From Isoetes taiwanensis (taxonomy: Eukaryota > Streptophyta > Lycopodiopsida > Isoetales > Isoetaceae), in the NCBI GenBank assembly GCA_021234155.1, contig JAJEKV010000008.1:500795-564794 (forward strand): 64,000 bases of DNA, in the 5' to 3' direction. Under the pieces are notes generated by a model. That model saw only the letters and a list, made by a program, of their open reading frames with translations. It was not told where the DNA came from and searched no databases. Positions 22,940 to 35,804 of this stretch are shown in pieces (position 1 is the first letter of the stretch; every line of letters begins with the position of its first letter). The translations under genes and the position numbers were made by a program.

Positions 22940-23245
22940 AATATATAGACTAACGGGTTCATAATATTAATGCCATAAGCTTTTTCCTCTAAACACCCAG
23001 GAGGGATGGGGATGGGGGAGGGGGAGGGAGTAAACCATACGAATGAGTCCTGGCGCCTTTCATTGGTTCCCATAGGCCGATTGGTCTCCATGGACGATGA
23101 AATCATTCTATTCTATTATTATTTAAGTAAATTCCAATGGTTTTGAAATTGTGATTTGTTTAATGGTTAAGCAATTGCCAAGGTCCAATAGTTAGCCCCT
23201 TCCTCCCTCTCCCTCCCCCCTGCTCCCTTCTTCTAGACCCCTATT
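22940..23245. other. Right flank of the element with opposed G-quadruplex tracts
   Basis: 23003-23028 carries four or more G-runs of three to five on the plus strand (GGGATGGGGATGGGGG and on). 23205-23227 carries four C-runs, a G-quadruplex motif on the minus strand. The purine tract and the pyrimidine tract are roughly inverted copies about 170 bp apart. No coding is seen between them. Confidence 0.7.
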
Positions 23246-23587
23246 ATGGACATGCCAGCCCCAGTTTCCTCTCCAAATTCCATGGACATGCACATAGATG
23301 GCGAAGCCCACCTACTCCCACAACCCCAATCCCAACCACAATCAGCGCAACACTTGTCTAACATGGTAGCCAAGCTTATGTTGGGAGATAGCAAAGTCCA
23401 TCCTAATTCATTGAACACATGCACGGTTGGCAAATCTATCCTGAAAAAGGAGGCAAGGGCAAAGGCACGTGCAATGCACTTGACTACCAGCAAGCTTGTT
23501 AAATCTAGCAGCAAGCTGCTCAATGGGACTTTAAATGATAATAATGTTCCGTCTTTCTTAGTGTTTCCAACGAATAAATCAATATAG
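23246..23587 (+). pseudogene. Exon-like frame, unidentified
   Basis: A 113-codon frame starts with ATG right after the pyrimidine tract: MDMPAPVSSPNSMDMHIDGE, a proline/glutamine-rich linker, then HLSNMVAKLMLGDSKVHPNS and a basic part SILKKEARAKARAMHL. The composition is that of an extended linker followed by a helix. Beyond the stop at 23585 protein-like text continues in another frame (DEPPVSDRDENN, later VFFNASKTKKEMLVASCIVV, to about 23800), which suggests frameshift decay. Family unknown. Confidence 0.35.
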
Positions 23588-23908
23588 CAGAGCCCCTACC
23601 AAGCAACAAAGTTAATGTGGGACTCCAAACTAAAACATAGGAGATGAACCTCCTGTTTCTGATAGAGATGAAAACAACTGAAACCACCCAATCCCATCCG
23701 ATGCCCAACATGGTTCTAGTGGTGTTTTTTTCAATGCCTCAAAGACTAAGAAGGAGATGTTAGTTGCTTCATGTATAGTTGTGTAAGGAGGCATCGAACT
23801 AAGCAGAAGCATTCTGGCTATGTTCATTCATGATTCACAGTACTAGCCGGCTCAAGCAGTAAAACTTTTGCTGTTCCCTAAGGCAAGCCCTTGTTGAGGT
23901 GGGTTTAT

Positions 23909-23947
23909 GGCATAAAGCAGGTATACAATATATACCTGCATTATGCC
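23909..23947. repeat. 39-nt hairpin, 17-bp stem
   Basis: The left arm GGCATAAAGCAGGTATA (23909-23925) pairs with TATACCTGCATTATGCC (23931-23947) over 17 bp with one mismatch, around a CAATA loop. It is short for a microRNA precursor and could be a MITE remnant. Confidence 0.85.
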
Positions 23948-23949
23948 AA

Positions 23950-26900
23950 TGATCGCTAAAAATCCATCATAGGTCAGAATAAGCAGGTTGCCCCCTCGCT
24001 AGAGAGGAACTGCGGAAACCGGAACCTATTCGCCCTTGCTCGACTCTTGCATTTTGGCTCTTATAATTGGAGCACGGAGGGTTCTCGCCTCTTCTTCCTA
24101 AACAGCGCCCATCTTCTTCCATGCCATTTTCGTTTTCACTTTGGTGGTTTTCTTTATGGTTTTTCCATCATGGAAGTATCCGATACCTTACCATTTTGTT
24201 TCGACAAAGCGTAAGCTGAAGCGTGATGAAGGCTTCCATGTATCAATCCTAGGTCTGCGGTGGTATCGGGATGATTTTGCATTCCAAATGGCAGAGGTTT
24301 CGCTTTGTAAAAAGTTTAATCGGTCGGCCCATGTATTCTAATACAAATTCGTGCATTTCTAATTTTTCTTTCTTTGGATTTCCTGTGAAGCAGAGGAGAG
24401 GTTCACACTTATAGACGCTTTCAGCTCACCAAATTTGAGAGGTTATGGATCACTCTCTTCGGTTGGTCAAATGTTCCAATGAGAGGGATTTTATCGTAAT
24501 AATATAGTTAAGCTGGCTGTGAGCTTGGCATCTAAGAAAGCATAAAACATGTAAGCTTCTTTAAATAAGACTTAGTTTTTATTTTTATCTTCTCTAGCCT
24601 CTACATTCATTGCATGGTTGCAGTACATCAAGGTTGGACATAACGGATTTACCTTCTTTTCAAGCTTGGGGCCACTAATAGATTTGTGTCAAGATTTTTA
24701 AGTTCTCGTTAATGGCTATCTTCACTTCTACTTCAAGTTTTACAATGCTTTAGAGATGGTTTTGATGCAAAGTTGTTCATAAAAAAGCACCTTGTGGGGC
24801 TGCTTTGTAGAGGTTGTAGAGATCAAAGACGGTCTCAAAAGCACCTGCAGGTAGGTCTAATATTATGTTCCAATAGCCATATCTCAATTTGGACAAAATG
24901 ATAGTCTATGTTATTATGTTTTCACGTGTCCCGCGGGTATGTAGATTCAAGCGTAATGGCTTGTTGATTTAGATTTCACGCTTTAAGGTTTAGAGTGTAG
25001 CCTGCTTATTCTTTGTAGACATCCTCGCCTACATCTTTGATCGCACTCCACGAGAGTTCCAAGCAGACCATTATTATTTGTGCTTTATGCTTCATGAAAA
25101 AGCACTATGCCATCTTGTGCCTTCTTTTAAAGTGCATGTATTGGTACCAGTAGTTTGCTTAGACAACAAGCATTTTGCAAAGCTCTATTTCTTTCTTGCC
25201 ATAATGCCAAACATTCTCTCGACCGGGTCCTTTCCAAATTGATAAATTATTGACAAGTGCGTAAATAGTGAGTCCCCAAAAGTAAGTGTATAAATCGTGA
25301 TTGCTTTATTTGTACCAAATATACGGTGCAACAATATATTTTATTTCCAGTTTGGAGTAGTGGTTATTAAGAATTCTTGTGTTTTGAAATCTAAATGTTC
25401 TGCATGTTTTGAGTCCATCTTTACATGCACAAACTAAATCAATATAAGTACATACACAACCTAATCTATTTTGTCATTTTCCAGGATTTGCTGGTGCCAA
25501 TTGATGGGTACCTTTATTAAGGTCAAGTCTTTCAAAGGAAAACCAGCATGTTATTGAAAAAGCAAAACATTACTTTGGGACCGCATGCTTGTTCCCCCAT
25601 GTATTGGTGAGAACAAAGATTTGTGAAGAGCAAAACAAATTTTGAACTGGCCAGGAGCCAATGTGTATATGCTCTCTCGATTGCTTCACTAACGGCTGAA
25701 AAGGCATTTCTGTAACAGAGATGGGAGACCCAACATCCCTAAATATGTTTGAAAATAACCTTAGGAGTTTCAATGACGAACATCTTTTTCCCCGAAGATT
25801 TCTTTGTCTAAGGCCGAGATGGGATAACGCTTGAAGATATCCATTCACAAAGCAACAAATAGGGACGGGTTTTAACGGATTTTTGGCACGATGTAACTTA
25901 TGCTAAAACCGCATATACCCAAGCCAAACTCAAGGAATTTATACGAAGCATAAGCCGTTTGGGAGCCTCAACTAATACCAAGCGTGACAAGAAGGGTTTT
26001 CAAATCCGTAGATAGTGATTACAAGTGGGAATGTGGTTTTTGTCGACGTGATAGATGGTCAACTCGATGTCATACAAAGAATTATGTATTGCCCTCGGTT
26101 CCCGGTTTTAGACAAAGTTGCATCAATCTTAACATTTTCGAATTTAATACATCCGGTGGTTTCACAAGGAAAAACTTAATTCTTTTGCTTCATCCATTTA
26201 CTTATGTCGCCCTATGAATAGCATTTTAATCTTTAAGTAGAACTAATCATTCAAGAAGCTTCACAAGAAAAGCTTAATTCTTTGTGTACCCCAATAATTT
26301 ATGTCGCGGGTTGACTAACATTTTAAATCTCACTAGAACTCGCCCATTTCTCATTCGTGGAAGATTGTGTTATGTCTCTACAACTCGCTTTGTTTTCTTT
26401 TTTAATTGTTGGGATACCTAAAAGAAAAAAGTGGGAGTTGAACTTACCTATAGTGTCAATATCCGCATACGATTACCATAAATTAATGTATCCTAATGGA
26501 GAAACGGGCGAAGCCATTCTTTGCCTTCCATGACTTAAATGGCACCGCCGCCTCATGACTCTTTCATGGCACCTCGGATTCTCTTCGTGTCATACGGCTA
26601 ACCCTATCTCTCTTCTTCAACATTAAGTGTCTAATATTTCTCTCGCCATGTGAATGGAATACGTGATTTCATTTCCAAGACATTACGCTTTGGTCTACTA
26701 CTTTCATGTTTTGAAGGCACAGCTTCTCTTCCATGATGACATCATTGGAGCAGGAGAGAACGAATGATTTATCTCTAGTGTATACTAAAAACAACTAATG
26801 GGGAGCTATTGGAAGTAATTCAGAAAGTGTATAGATTCACATGCTCCTTGACAAATGAATGTTCTCGGCAAGTAAAAGATTCACCCAAGGATAGAAACCC

Positions 26901-29360
26901 AAATTATTTGCCATGACATTTTGCATTTCCATATCTTTAAAGATGTCTTAGAATAAAGGTAATTTACATAAATATGAACATGTATATTTGAGTTCCATTT
27001 TATATGGAACAACTAGAAGATACATTGCTAATTGTTTTAAGCAGCATTAATATGCACTTCGAAGATAGCTCAGTTTGAGAAAGTTTTAATTCATTGCATA
27101 GACGAAACTCTTTCCATTTAACAAACCATAAATGGCATTTGGCTAATGCATGTAAATAAAGAAAGAGTGTGTACTATTAACTCGCATTGATATGCTTCGC
27201 TTTATTAGATTGTTACACCCGATGCATGTTGAAGGCAAAGTCTCCTCGCCCTATTTATTTAGCTCTCTATTTTATTGATAGCATTCCCACATGTATTCTC
27301 ACCTAAAAGGAGTCGTTCTGCATTTTTATCCAACCTTTAATTTCTTTAGAGGTATTATGTGCGTGATGCAGATATATCCGTATTCGGTGTCAAGAATTGC
27401 CTATGTGCTTGTAAGTTATCGTGGACAACATGTATGGAGCGCAGGGCACAGCTCCAAGGCTCGCCGTAAATAATGTGCTACTCTCGCAAAATCGAACACG
27501 ATAAAGTCCAGGTACCCATGATAAAAAGCCAAGATTTGAAAGATGTGAGGATTACGATGGCTAAGAATCAATGTTAAACAAAGCAAACAATATCATAATT
27601 GAGATTATCGGCCAGTTGCTTTCAGAGCCGATGGCCAACAAGCTTCTTTGCAGATTACTTCTAAATAATGCTCCTAGATCTATATAAAATTTCAAGGCCA
27701 TCAGCGAATCAGCGCTCTAAAACCAAAGGCATGATCGAACTCTGCACTTTTATGCTTTATATGCTAACATCTTTGCCTTTCTCTTACTAATGTGGTCTAG
27801 ATAATCCATGAAAAGTGCATACATTGAACTGGCCGTTGATTCCTTTGTATTCCTCAGAGTACAATGTACGATCAATTTCAACCGGCATGATCCGGCAGAA
27901 GTTTCCAGATAAGCTTTATCTATATCTCAAATGCAAATCTAATGAATTTTATCCTAATTAACGACAAGCTCCCTATTCTCGACCCAAATCATTGATTCAT
28001 CACTAGCTTCTTTGTAGCTAGAAAATTGTTTAGCTGCATTTTTTCCAAAAAAGCTTTTCACACCATTCTCAAATAATTGAGAACTTAGTTTGAGTAAGCC
28101 TAAAAGATTTGATAAATACATAACCACTCATGCTTTGAATCCTACGCCGATACTCTAAAACATTACTAAACCTTAGAGGCCCGGCCGTCTCAATTTTGGC
28201 CCATGATCAATTGAAATGCTAACAAAATATATGGCTAAACCGCTTAGTCAAAGATTTGGAAGATAAAGGTAGTTCGCTGGCTGCGAGGATTTCGCTTCTA
28301 AAATGTTCTGTGTTGCGTTTCTTGAATTGATTGGCGGGTTATGGTTTTGAATTGATTGTCAAAATATGACTTTTGAACTACATTTTGCCACTTCACCTCC
28401 TACCATGGAGGCAACCCTCCGTATGCGAAACACCTTTGTTTCTATCTTTCAAGTAAAATGGACATGCAAAACAATTTCATATGTATCGGTATGCAACCTT
28501 TATTTTAAGTTTTATGTTTTGGAGGTACAATTATTCTATGGCAAGAGACTTCATGGGCATTACCGATTCTATGGTAAGATTCTAGCGGCAAGACAGAGAC
28601 TATATAGATAGGATCTTCGCAATTTAAATAACCTAATATATGCTGGTAATTCATACGAAGTGCGCAGCAACTCTGATTTATATATGCAAGTGATCAAAAT
28701 TGGGAGTCTCTACTGGATGTGCTCAAAAGGCTTTGTAATCAAGTCATGTTGCTCCATAAACTCTTATACCGGAATAAGCATTTGGCTAAATCGACATTGC
28801 TATTCCTCACATTGCATTTGATGTCCCCGAGCACCGGAAGCTGAACCTTGGTCACAATAGCGCACAAGCTCAAACAAAAAAAAAAAAGGGACAAAAAGAA
28901 AAATAGAACAGATTACCTGCCGATGACGGCCTGTCCAAATAATATACCTAATAGCAGTAGGAACGCTGTCGAATTTATCGGGCGTTTCCTTTTCAGCTAG
29001 AATCGATGCCTATGAATCAAAAGTTTTCTCCTCAATACCTTATAAAACCACGCTCAATGAATTCAAAACGATTTTGTGCCTATACCTTCAGTGTGGCCTT
29101 ATGCGGCATCAACTTTGTTCTACGTCATTGGAGTCCGCCCTAATTTGAAACGCAAGCCTTAAAATCCACCACAGATCTCACAAGTTTGAAATGCAAGACT
29201 TAATTTAACCCAAACACAGCTTCCGTTGTCACTCTCCACAAACTCCGTCTCCTAAACCTCTGTCCGCTACAGAGTCACTATAGGTTAAATTGATCGGCTC
29301 CTCCTCCCTTTTATACCAAGACAAAGGCTTCTTGAGATCATTGGAGAAGGCGCCAGATAT
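23950..29360. other. Long AT-rich stretch without genes
   Basis: I find no coding frame with recognisable motifs. It contains a diverged tandem duplication with a period of about 99 bp (26161-26259 and 26260-26358, sharing CTTCACAAG-AAA-CTTAATTCTTT and TTATGTCGC), an A12 run at 28876-28887, and many short direct repeats. The frames at 24141-24341 and 25984-26217 look plausible only locally. Confidence 0.5.
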
Positions 29361-29370
29361 TCTGATTAGC

Positions 29371-29504
29371 TTCCAGAAAGGCCTCGATACCTTCCAGAAC
29401 AGCTCCTAGAAATGCCTCATCCTCTTGGAATCTTCTAGTAGCTTCCCCTTGCATGCACCATTGAAATATCTGGGCTTAATGTCTAATTATAGGACATTCT
29501 AGAA
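29371..29504. promoter_or_regulatory. Cluster of four heat-shock elements
   Basis: Perfect heat-shock dyads lie at 29371-29378 (TTCCAGAA), 29392-29399 (TTCCAGAA), 29428-29435 (GAATCTTC) and 29497-29504 (TTCTAGAA). A fifth lies downstream at 29931-29938 (TTCTAGAA). Heat-shock factors bind inverted GAA units with 2-bp gaps. Random sequence of this length should hold far fewer than one. The cluster lies upstream of a G-box and TATA box in an LTR-like repeat. Confidence 0.65.
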
Positions 29505-29526
29505 TCTACCCTTTTATAATTATATA

Positions 29527-30520
29527 TGTTAGAGATAACTTGGCCAACCTTAGGCATAGGGCCGTTTCCAATTGGGCACCCGCCACATGGAAGCACCCCA
29601 TTGGAGCCACGTGGCAGTGACATGGAACCCTAATCTATAAATGGCCAAACCCTAACCCTAGGCCATTTTTCTCGCTCCAATAGTCTTGGAACCTTGTTCA
29701 AGGCCGAAACTCGCTTCGAACCGCCTCGCTGTGGTACATACATTAACACAAGAGCCCCCTGAGCCACAAGACATCGGTAGGAGTGGGAGCTACTTCAACC
29801 CCTTTGAAGGTCATAGAGATTGAGCAGGAGGGAGTTCCTTCTGAATAGGTATTTGCTAGAGTCCTTTGTGATCATCCTCGAAAAGTTAGATTCCGTGATG
29901 AGTTAGCATTTTCAGATTCTAGTAGAGCCATTCTAGAAAGCTTAGTCTAGATCTTGAACCCTAATGAATGAACCCAACTCAGGTTAGATGCATGTGATTA
30001 GGATTAGATGTTATCTTCATTATTATGTTGATGTACGATATTTGCTGATCTTATCTTTGCACCTCTTGTGCATTGGGAAGGGGGTAGAGACTCAGTGGCC
30101 ATTATCTAGACATGCTCCTAGTTTAGACCCCTTAGTTCCCATGCATGCATAGGAACCTACCCTGCCAGGGCTAAGTGGAGGACTTAGCACCATACAATCC
30201 AGGCTTGTGGTGCCGGAGGGGGTCCTTGCAAGTAGCTGGCTACCGGGGAGCCATAGTGGGCTAGGCCTATAGTCAAGAACTCTCGTAGGCCTAGTGGTTG
30301 GTCTCACTGGTCAATGGTGTCTCCCAATTCCTTTAGGAGCTGTGAAAAGCCGTCCGGCTCTTTGTTGGAGTTCAACAAGTAATGAATCAGGTCAGCCACG
30401 ATCCTCTAGCTACCCATGGAGCCACTAGAGATCGGGAAGGGGAGATACAACCCTTTCTACCTCATCGGACCGGGGAGATGCAAGCCGGAGCACAAGGCCC
30501 CCAAATATAAAATATTATCT
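29527..30520 (+). mobile_element. LTR-like promoter segment, dispersed repeat copy B
   Basis: From TGTTAGAGATAACTTGG (29527) the sequence has a palindromic G-box GCCACGTGGC (29606-29615) and a TATA box CTATAAATGG (29635-29644) about 20 bp further on. A GC-rich leader-like part follows. From 30060 it matches copy A at 2570-3110. Promoter-then-body order and dispersal fit a long terminal repeat or an autonomous retroelement end. No second LTR, primer-binding site or coding domain was found, so this may be a solo LTR. The frame at 30092-30307 is not credible. Confidence 0.5.
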
Positions 30521-30529
30521 GTTTTTTAC

Positions 30530-31080
30530 AATACTATATTAAAGTAATGTTACTAAGTGGGTTAATGTGTTGAATAACCACAAACAGTTTATTAGCACAG
30601 TTCACCATCATGGTCTTTTATAATAGTTTGTTTGTTTAGTTTAGCACCATGTTTTTTCTACACTTTAAGTATGGTAGGTCATGAACCACTGCTTGTTTTG
30701 GCTTTAGTTGTTTATGTAACTTGAGTGTGGTTTCTTAAATGAAGCTCCTACATTTTTTCATATAAACCAAAATGTTGTTCTATAAAGTAAATGTCTAGGA
30801 GTTAAATGCTAATGTTTTTTCTTCAATAGGGTGATAGTATGACAATACAATTGTTAATTGTATTTTCATCAAGATAGCAATATTAGGATAATGCAACTCG
30901 TATTGGTTTAATAAAGATAACAAAACATACTCAAGTTAGAAACCATTGCCATTTTGCAAACATAAGTGGTGAGAGTAATTGGTATTACAAAATCAAAACC
31001 ACTAAAGAAATTGATGCAAGCTTTTTAACTAAAATATCAAAATTTTACAAGAAAAACCATGTACATTTATGATTGAAACT
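30530..31080. other. AT-rich spacer, no gene
   Basis: AT-rich sequence with AACCAC and ACCATG words, loosely like the AACCATTA arrays elsewhere. No coding seen. Confidence 0.5.
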
Positions 31081-31101
31081 GTCAACTGGTTCAAAGGGCC
31101 T

Positions 31102-31152
31102 GGGATTTGAACCCTGGTATTTCCATTGCGCTTAAACATCCCAGATATGCCA
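31102..31152 (-). repeat. tRNA-derived SINE head
   Basis: On the minus strand TGGCATATCTGG (31141-31152) precedes the B-box GGGTTCAAATCCC (31102-31114). The order and spacing resemble those at 4.1-4.3 kb. It lies just beyond the 3' end of the pseudogene at 31.3-33.4 kb. Confidence 0.45.
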
Positions 31153-31266
31153 TGCATTTATCAAAATATCAATAACATTAAACTATCACAAATATAGTTA
31201 CAAGGAGATAAGCGTCCACTGCAGCACATGCATCACATATAAAATGGAGAGATAACCACATGAAAG

Positions 31267-33438
31267 TTAGTCTGATCTAGCAATTTCAGGCTCAAAGAAG
31301 TCGAGCAAGTCCCATGGAGCAATCATCCTGAACCTGCATCAACATTACATGAAGAGAAACCTACGAATTATCAATCCTACTAATTATGAATGCATGATTC
31401 GTAAAATTGGCAAAAAGAATGGAAGAAATTAGGAACCAGAAAAATAAGAAAGGACACAGCAGTTGTATACTGTGAGCAAATTCTATAAGCTGTTCTTGAA
31501 AAAATATCATCATTAAGAACCTGCAGCATTGCAAAGAAAACAATAAATTAATTCTACCAACCATATTTAAAGCTAAAAGTTTGAACAGCTTTGGACAACA
31601 CTTCATATTTTCAACTTGTAGCAAACAATCAATTTTATTGCGAACTCTAGCAACGTGTCTGCAAATGCATGCAAGCTTGCCAAAGGGATGGATAGCAGTT
31701 GACTACTTTGCTGTAGTCACTGCCTACAAATTGAAACTGTTGGCATTACAACAGCTTGAACAAAGGTGCATCATGTCTTGCTGGATATGAGAAAAAAAGC
31801 TGAAGAACACTGCACATGCAACGAAAAAACCTAGAAATATAAAAAAGAAGCAACATGTATGTACGTAAAGCTTGTGATGTATGATAATGGCTCAGAACAC
31901 AGGGCTTCGCTTAAAATCTCTTCTAGAGGCAAGCCTAATTGTTCCTGCTTGACATTTTCAGATTCTGGAGATGAAAAAGGAGACATAAGATCTGGAAATA
32001 GAAAAGCCTTAATGGAAGATGAACGTAAAGAAAATTACAGAATGCTTGAAAAGGGAAAAAATCATGCAAATCCTATATGAGCATAACGTACATCTCTCAC
32101 AAGAGAAGCTCTGCCTTCAGTGCGTAAGAATTCCTAGGTTTGCTGCTAGCTGAAGAGGCTTCAAATTAGCCTCCTTAGCACTTCTGTTACAGAGTCTGTG
32201 ATGGTAAGAAAATGTATTGCTTGGGATTTGGCGATTTTATTTATTAATGTCCATTGAATTAGAGAACACGGGCAGACCATGAAAAAGGCATAAACGTCTG
32301 GAGGTAATGTCACTAGTAGACGAGAGCTGTTTGATTAAGGAGTAGGCTTACTGATATTGCATATGGCTGTAACTGCAGCCGTGTTTCCTCATCGCAGCAA
32401 ATGCCTTCAAATACTTGGACATTATTGGGTTGGGATCATTTAAAGGGTTCTGATAAAAGAGAAGATTAAAAACCATCTCAAATACTATTGCAAACCTAAA
32501 CAATTCCTACCTTGCTATTATTGCAGATTGATATCTAGCTGTGAGAACCCCTGCAAACTCCGACCTAAGTTTTAGACGAACTACTTCATAAGTAAATAAA
32601 ATGTTCACAAATGTAGTGCAAACCTGGTAGTATAAAGAAAGGTTAAAGCAGAAGAACCTACCTTAAAATGAACAGAGCAATTGTACAGTCACCAAACCGG
32701 TAAAAAGGCTCAATGCAAAGCCTGCACTCTTCCAAATCTTGTACTCAATAAACCCGTACTTTTTTGGCACTTTATCTTCTTGTCTCTAGGCATATAAAAC
32801 ATCGCCTGAACCATCAGTATCATATCATCAACATAGCCATCCCAGGGATATAGAAAGAAAGAATAAAATCAATGACAGACTATACAAGTTTTCCAAACAA
32901 ATAACACAGAAACATGTAAGAAGCAACCTCACATTTGCAGCAATGTGGCCTAGAAGCACGTCTTACTAGTGCTAGCCACATACATATTAATGTATGTTGC
33001 TTTCTCCCTGGATAAAGCTCAACAAGATAATGCAGAACCTAAAATTCCTGATGTTTCTAAGATGCCGATTGATCTGCATCATAAAAGAGAGAATAGATAA
33101 AGTTACATGCTTTAGAAAGAGAAAGATTGAATGTTGTTTACCGGAGAACAATAAAGCATGTGCTTGCCACAAGCAAAAATTGTCTGCTCTTTATGCAAAA
33201 ATCTTTTGTAATACATTGCGGCTCCAGCAGCGATTAAATGGCAATCCTTTATTGGTCCTCTGTTATCCAACGCTACCTCCTCTCGAAGATCTGAGGCACC
33301 ATCTGGAGTCTGGCTAAAGATTTATTTCGGCAGGCAGAAAGAGACTAAACTAGAAACAAACATACAATACGATTTGCTCATACTGGTGTTGGCAGGGAAG
33401 CATGTGCAGAAGCGGACCAAACTGGCCGTCATGTCCAT
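31267..33438 (-). pseudogene. Multi-exon gene with three in-frame stops, unidentified
   Basis: Seven minus-strand exons chain with GT-AG introns and matching phases: 32623-32352, 32195-32101, 31991-31865, 31809-31655, 31600-31558, 31520-31458 and 31333-31267. They encode about 275 residues, including NPLNDPNPIMSKYLKAFAAM, SPFSSPESENVKQEQLGLPL and the C-terminus MIAPWDLLDFFEPEIARSD followed by TAA. Three stops interrupt the frame: TAG at 32509, TGA at 32119 and TAA at 31748. Each becomes Gln or Arg if T was C. Less certain upstream exons are 32744-32662 (LEECRLCIEPFYRFGDCTIA), 33309-33142 (LREEVALDNRGPIKD, AAGAAMYYKRFLHKE) and a possible first exon 33438-33384 (MDMTASLVRFCTCF). I do not know the family. 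The texture suggests a helical protein. Some splice sites are weak and were chosen by phase, so part of the model may be wrong. Confidence 0.45.
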
Positions 33439-35804
33439 TAGGGCTCGCAAGAGAATACGAGCAGCCGTCGTTTCCTTTAGGGTTCAGAGTTAGGTAAAAA
33501 TAACGTAAACTTTTGTTGAAAATATAGGGAATAGTTGGTGTATCCCAACTTAGTGGTCAGTTTGATTCCTTAACCGGCAGGCTTTCCAATCCCAGCGATG
33601 TCCACCGTTGATTAAAGCCTTGTGATAGGGCGAATTGCACCCAACCCACCCAAATGGATGTAGAGCAGCTGGAAAACGTGGAAACAGGCAGCTTTAGCAT
33701 CGGATTCACCGAAATGAGCAACTGTGTCCGAAGGTGTCAACCCGCGATAATCCACTGGGATTGATGAATCTGAAAGCTATGGGTGACGATAATCGATTGC
33801 AGGAATGGGGCGAGTAAACTTTGCTCGCTCATATGGATAAATTTTACAGCGATAAACAGGCTCGCTCTCCCGCTCTCTCTCTCGCTTATCCAATAAGGGG
33901 CCTGCGAAAGCTTATCCCCTTCACACAACTTCACGATTAGTGAACTTCTATCTATCTATTGATCAAAAATGGATATATACTATAGGGCAGACCATCTACA
34001 ACATGGAAACCGGACGCTTGTTCCGCCTGCATCGGAAAACGGCCGCTTCGATTTCAAGAGGTAATCACAAAGCATAAGCAATTTGTGACCTAGTTTCATG
34101 TTGTGAAGGCCCGGAACCGGATCATTGCACTACATGCAAGCCAACCGGACAGTGCCATGTGGCAGAAGAAAAAAAATGGCATATTTTGCAAAGCAAAATT
34201 CTTTTTTATTTTTTTTCGTGTTTACCTTGCCTTTTATTCTTTACCCTGCATTTTGATCATCTACCTTGCATCCTACTCCTTTTAACCAACATTGTATACT
34301 TTCTAAATGGCGTCCACGTATATAAGAATGTGGAAGCAAAGAGGCGCGGAGGCATTGCTGACATGCCAGAATGTAAAGTAGAGAAACACTTATAATGTAG
34401 AGACAACCTAGGTTAAATTCGGCGCCACTTGGCAAGGCATAATTGGGTGCGTTTTAAAATATGGACTAAAAAAATAGAGTGCGAAGTAAACGTGAAGGAA
34501 ATGTGAATACTTACATTCTTGAAATGAAACATAGCCATGTGGCGCAATCTCATTAGAAGTCCAGGCATAATTTGACCTAAGTTGTCTTTATTACGTTATA
34601 AGAATGTTTGTTTATCAAACATTCCAATATCCCAGGCATACCTTCGCTGACATGTATCAGCATGCCTTCCATGCCTGAATGTCAGGTAAACAGACATCCT
34701 TATCTACATAGGGCGTTTACGTATCACAACTTAATACCATGGTGTGACAGCTCTCATTATGCATGACTAATAGTCCATAAAGTGAGTTCCACTTAGTAAC
34801 TTCCTTTGCAGCATTAAGCATACTTTTAAATCCAACAAGATTCATATGTAATTTCAGAAGGGTCAACCCGCGCACAATCTAGCATGTATAAATATCTAGT
34901 AACCCCATGTATCTAATGTATAGTGGAAGTAGGGTTTTCCAAAAATTGCTGGCCCCCGAATCGGCAGTAACCCGGAGCGTCTCCACTTTCTTGGCAGCCT
35001 CGCCTTTCCCTACAAAATGGAGAAGTGGAAGCCATCAAAACTATCCCTAATTTGCCTATAAACATCTCTGGGTTTTAAAGATCCAGAATATATTCACGTG
35101 ATCCGCCTTATGAAGATTCCGCAAAAGAGTCGATGAAGAAGCCTGCCCTTGCGCATGGAGTGGTTTCGGCCTTGTTGGTTTCGTCAAGCCTTGAAGAACC
35201 TTGATGAAGCCTGGATGAATAAATTCGCTTCCGCAGGAAGCTTTGGCGTTATGTGATGAAGCATCTCGGCAAACTCACAAAGACCGGCCGAAGTTACCGT
35301 TAGCTAATGGTCGAGCCGGAATCGTTTCAAATTTTATTTCCATTCTCGGTGGATATTGGCAAATGCCATGTGGTACTACCTAAAATAATTTTGGGCAACC
35401 CACTTTCCACTTTGTTCACTAGAATTATGTCCACGTTTATTTAAAACTAATTGTCATTATGTCACAATAGTTCTTTATCCAATACAATCCAATATATCAA
35501 GTGAATAATGTTAATGGAACATGTGCCTATATGGAATTAGCATTGAGGCAATTAAAAAATATCACAATTCAAGGAGTGGCCATTTTAGCAGCTCTTTTAC
35601 AACCAATTATAAAACCATGACGATGTTTGATAAACCACTATATAACCGATCATTAGCAATACACGTATCATAAACCAATTTATTAGCTATTGAAACCACT
35701 ATTGCATGTGGTTTTCTCCCATCGCTAAATCATGCTTAAATACCAATTTATGGTGGTTTTAAAATGATATGATACCAGTTAACCATAATGATTCATTTGC
35801 TCAG

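Noticed and set aside
31102-31152. Functional tRNA gene
   Set aside because: The A- and B-boxes are present, but acceptor, D and anticodon stems do not fold.
31267-32623. Premature stops removed by U-to-C RNA editing
   Set aside because: All three stops would fit, but this editing is known from organelles of hornworts, ferns and lycophytes, and this region is nuclear. Pseudogene decay is simpler.
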